Origin: an uncultured Bacilli bacterium
GTDB taxonomy: Bacteria; Bacillota_I; Bacilli_A; RF39; UBA660
NCBI GenBank assembly: GCA_934090795.1
Contig: CAKOJQ010000003.1
Coordinates: 91,876 to 155,875 of the forward strand
Length of the DNA stretch: 64,000 bases
Direction: 5' to 3'
Shown: positions 62,227 through 64,000 of the stretch, one piece after another
Position numbering within the stretch: the first letter of the stretch is position 1
How the letters are laid out: each line of letters begins with the position of its first letter
Translations under genes and position numbers: made by a program
The notes under the pieces: model-generated
What the model was told of the DNA's origin: nothing
Databases searched by the model: none
What the model saw: only the letters and a program-made list of their open reading frames with translations

Positions 62227-63845
62227 AAATTTACATTATTTATAAATGTTATTCTTGCATGACCATTTCCTGATTTAGCGCATTTACTAATTGCATCCCT
62301 TGAATATCCAACAGGACAATTTACTGAATCAGTATCAGAAGATACAACTCTTGTATCATATGTAAGTGTAGCAGCATCAGTGCTTGTTGTACACCCATAA
62401 CAATACATAGCTCTTTTATTTACACTCGCTAATACGGTAGAATCAATAAAACTAGATCCACCACCACCAGCTGAAAAACGGCCATTAGCTCCACCATACC
62501 AGCCACCACCGTTTCCGCCACTATCCCATCCAGTACCGGCTGCAATTCCGAATTTAGTGTTTCCACTAGCAGTCTGACCGCCACCTTGAGAACTACCATC
62601 AAGTATTACATATCCTTTTAAGGCTTGATATCCACCAGCATTTCCTCCGATACATTCATTTTTTGTACATAATCCAGAGGTACTAGAACAATTAAACAAT
62701 TGTCCACCTCCACCACCTGCTACAATCACAACTCTTTCTTTTGCTGTTGCAATATCAGTATATTCTGCAATCTTTTTTTGATCAAGCGCTATATGAGTTG
62801 AACCACCACCATTTTTGCCACAGTTACCATATCCGGTTCCTCCATTTGGGATAGCATCTTGTCCTCCAAGATAAATATATAATTTTTGTCCTTTGGTTAA
62901 ATGTGCAACTCCCTGTGAATAGCCACCAAATCCTTGAAATGTTTCAGTTTGATTTCCTTGAGAACCCCAAACTTCTAAATTATAATACCCATCAGTAGGA
63001 ACATCATAAACATACATCGGATTTTGCGTTGTATAATCATAATCTTTAACAAGCATATCATCTGGTATATCTTGTTTTGTAAAATTTAAAACAATCTTAC
63101 TTGGAATTGCAGACATTTCGTTAAGATTTATCGTCCATTTCAAAGTATAATAGTTGCAACTCATTTTCATAGAATCTGCAGTTAATTCACCAGTAGCATC
63201 ATAGATTTTAACGCCAACTGTGTAAGCACATCCAGTAGGCATTGAACTAACAGCATTTCCATCTACATACGCTACTATATTAACATTATTATCCATAAAT
63301 GTACTTGAATTATTAATTTGATTTGAAATTTCCAAATCATTCCAAGCATATCCAGCATTTAGACTTAATTTTATATAGAAATCATTTTCACTATTATTTG
63401 TCGTTATAATAGTTATTGTCTTTGATTTATTATACCCAACAATAGTACCATTAACCTCAGAATTTTTATCAAATTTATCAACTTGTATATCATTAGATAT
63501 ATCTTTGCTTGTACTGGTGCAATTTGAATCATTACATAATTCATAAATTATTTCATATTTTACATCTGCTTTATTTAAATTAGTAAGAACAATATCAAAT
63601 TTTTCCGTTTTACCTGCTTGTAAATGTAATATTCTATCATCTGATTCTCCACTATTCGTTGTCATATTAAAAGCTAAATCTTTTACTTTAATATTCGCCA
63701 AAGCAGTACTTTTACCTCCCGTAAATGCTGATAATGAATAACCTATTGTAAAAATAAATAATAGTAAGACTCCAATTATTGTTAATATTTTGGCCTGTTT
63801 ATCCTTCTTTATTAAATTAAAAAATTTGGTAAGATTTCGTTTCAT
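62223..63845 (-). CDS. surface protein: shared N-terminal module with glycine-rich head
   Basis: 540 residues. Residues 1-45 (KFFNLIKKDKQAKILTIIGV, helix ending IGYSLSAFTGG) and the module to about 270 are close relatives of the protein at 14370-16094, including DRILHLQAGK. The C-terminal 270 residues are a glycine-rich domain like those of the 1230-residue protein: YYNLEVWGSQGNQTETFQGF, GQKLYIYLGGQD, GGGSTHIAL, VVIVAGGGGGQLF, ending MYCYGCTTS...CAKSGNGHARITF (in parts). It has the G7 promoter and an SD/ATG-spanning inverted repeat. The two genes thus share an anchor but display different heads. Confidence 0.82.
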   Translation of the reverse strand: MKRNLTKFFNLIKKDKQAKILTIIGVLLLFIFTIGYSLSAFTGGKSTALANIKVKDLAFNMTTNSGESDDRILHLQAGKTEKFDIVLTNLNKADVKYEIIYELCNDSNCTSTSKDISNDIQVDKFDKNSEVNGTIVGYNKSKTITIITTNNSENDFYIKLSLNAGYAWNDLEISNQINNSSTFMDNNVNIVAYVDGNAVSSMPTGCAYTVGVKIYDATGELTADSMKMSCNYYTLKWTINLNEMSAIPSKIVLNFTKQDIPDDMLVKDYDYTTQNPMYVYDVPTDGYYNLEVWGSQGNQTETFQGFGGYSQGVAHLTKGQKLYIYLGGQDAIPNGGTGYGNCGKNGGGSTHIALDQKKIAEYTDIATAKERVVIVAGGGGGQLFNCSSTSGLCTKNECIGGNAGGYQALKGYVILDGSSQGGGQTASGNTKFGIAAGTGWDSGGNGGGWYGGANGRFSAGGGGSSFIDSTVLASVNKRAMYCYGCTTSTDAATLTYDTRVVSSDTDSVNCPVGYSRDAISKCAKSGNGHARITFINNVNL

Positions 63846-63870
63846 TTCCTAACTCCTATCTTACCAAATT
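63823..63870 (-). promoter_or_regulatory. inverted repeat enclosing the SD and start codon
   Basis: Arms AATTTGGTAAGAT and ATCTTACCAAATT (13 perfect pairs), separated by 22 bases with AGGAG and the ATG. Compared with 16072-16121, one pair has changed from A:T to G:C on both arms, keeping symmetry while altering the encoded residue (Ile to Thr). Confidence 0.6.
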
Positions 63871-63895
63871 ATACCTCTAAACGCCCCCCCGTCAA
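63868..63895 (-). promoter_or_regulatory. second promoter with G7 tract in the spacer
   Basis: TTGACG (63895-63890), 16-base spacer beginning with the G run, TATAAT (63873-63868). Same length and layout as the promoter at 16119-16146, although the rest of the spacer differs. Confidence 0.8.
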
Positions 63896-63956
63896 GGAAA
63901 GAACATTTGTTTTATTTTTTATATGTAAGCATTAAAGTTTTCCCTATGTTTCTTCT

Positions 63957-63996
63957 TCCGGATTTCTTCCACGTGAAAAATCCGGATTTTTATTTT
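63957..63996 (+). terminator. orphan plus-strand terminator-like hairpin
   Basis: Nine-pair stem TCCGGATTT/AAATCCGGA with a 12-base loop and a TTTTATTTTT tail on plus. No plus-strand gene precedes it in the window, so it may end a short RNA or an antisense transcript. Confidence 0.55.
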
Positions 63997-64000
63997 TTGT

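Overview
The window is AT-rich bacterial chromosome from a low-GC Bacillota of the Bacilli type. It is most likely an uncultivated gut lineage of the Erysipelotrichales/RF39 kind, which is an inference from gene content. Supporting it are PolC-type replicative polymerase, DnaB/DnaI primosome loaders, MutS, SMC, RNase III, FtsW, FtsE-FtsX with an M23 hydrolase, and several endospore genes (yqfC, yqfD, ylbJ, cotE). TGA is used as a stop (for example at the rnc/smc and ftsX overlaps), so this is not the Mycoplasma code. Nearly every gene is on the minus strand; only ylbJ and one glycosyltransferase are on plus.

Layout. 0-2 kb: yqfC-yqfD-vanZ-like operon. 2-5.8 kb: a 1230-residue surface protein with three glycine-rich domains. 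5.8-10.4 kb: polC. 10.5-11.13 kb: a type III toxin-antitoxin locus (toxN with a three-repeat toxI RNA) and a repeat-bearing spacer. 11.7-14.3 kb: mutS. 14.4-16.1 kb: a surface protein whose C-terminal 140 bp look like the variable region of a diversity-generating retroelement (DGR). 16.1-20.7 kb: sepM-like protease, ylbJ, a prepilin-like protein, ftsW. 20.9-24.5 kb: smc and rnc. 24.6-30.2 kb: a C39-like peptidase, an AAA/DUF4143 ATPase with tandem repeats at its promoter, a radical SAM/SPASM protein and an unrecognised 632-residue protein.

30.3-53.1 kb is one long minus-strand cluster. It encodes a type IV secretion-like machine (VirD4, VirB4 in two pieces, VirB3/PrgI, VirB6, three VirB2-like pilins, two small VirB8-like candidates, a VirB1-like wall hydrolase, a degenerate NlpC/P60 protein) mixed with Tad-pilus-like parts (TadZ/CpaE-like ATPase, TadE-like and Flp-like small proteins). 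Two TasA-like secreted proteins and three large Thr-rich or cadherin-like-domain surface proteins belong to it. No relaxase is visible, so it reads as a resident surface or secretion apparatus rather than a mobile element. 53.2-55.3 kb: a HipA-like kinase and a broken second HipA-like gene. 55.4-57.6 kb: dnaI and dnaB. 57.7-59.2 kb: glycosyltransferase and cotE. 59.3-62.1 kb: M23 hydrolase, ftsX, ftsE. 62.2-63.9 kb: a second member of the surface-protein family.

The most striking theme is surface variation. The proteins encoded at 14370-16094 and 62223-63845 share an N-terminal anchor module but carry different C-terminal heads (a C-type-lectin-like DGR head versus a glycine-rich head). Both have the same unusual promoter, with a run of seven G between -35 and -10, as expected for slipped-strand phase variation. 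Both also have an inverted repeat around the ribosome site, in which one base pair has changed on both arms. No reverse transcriptase or template repeat is in the window, so the DGR machinery would have to act from elsewhere.
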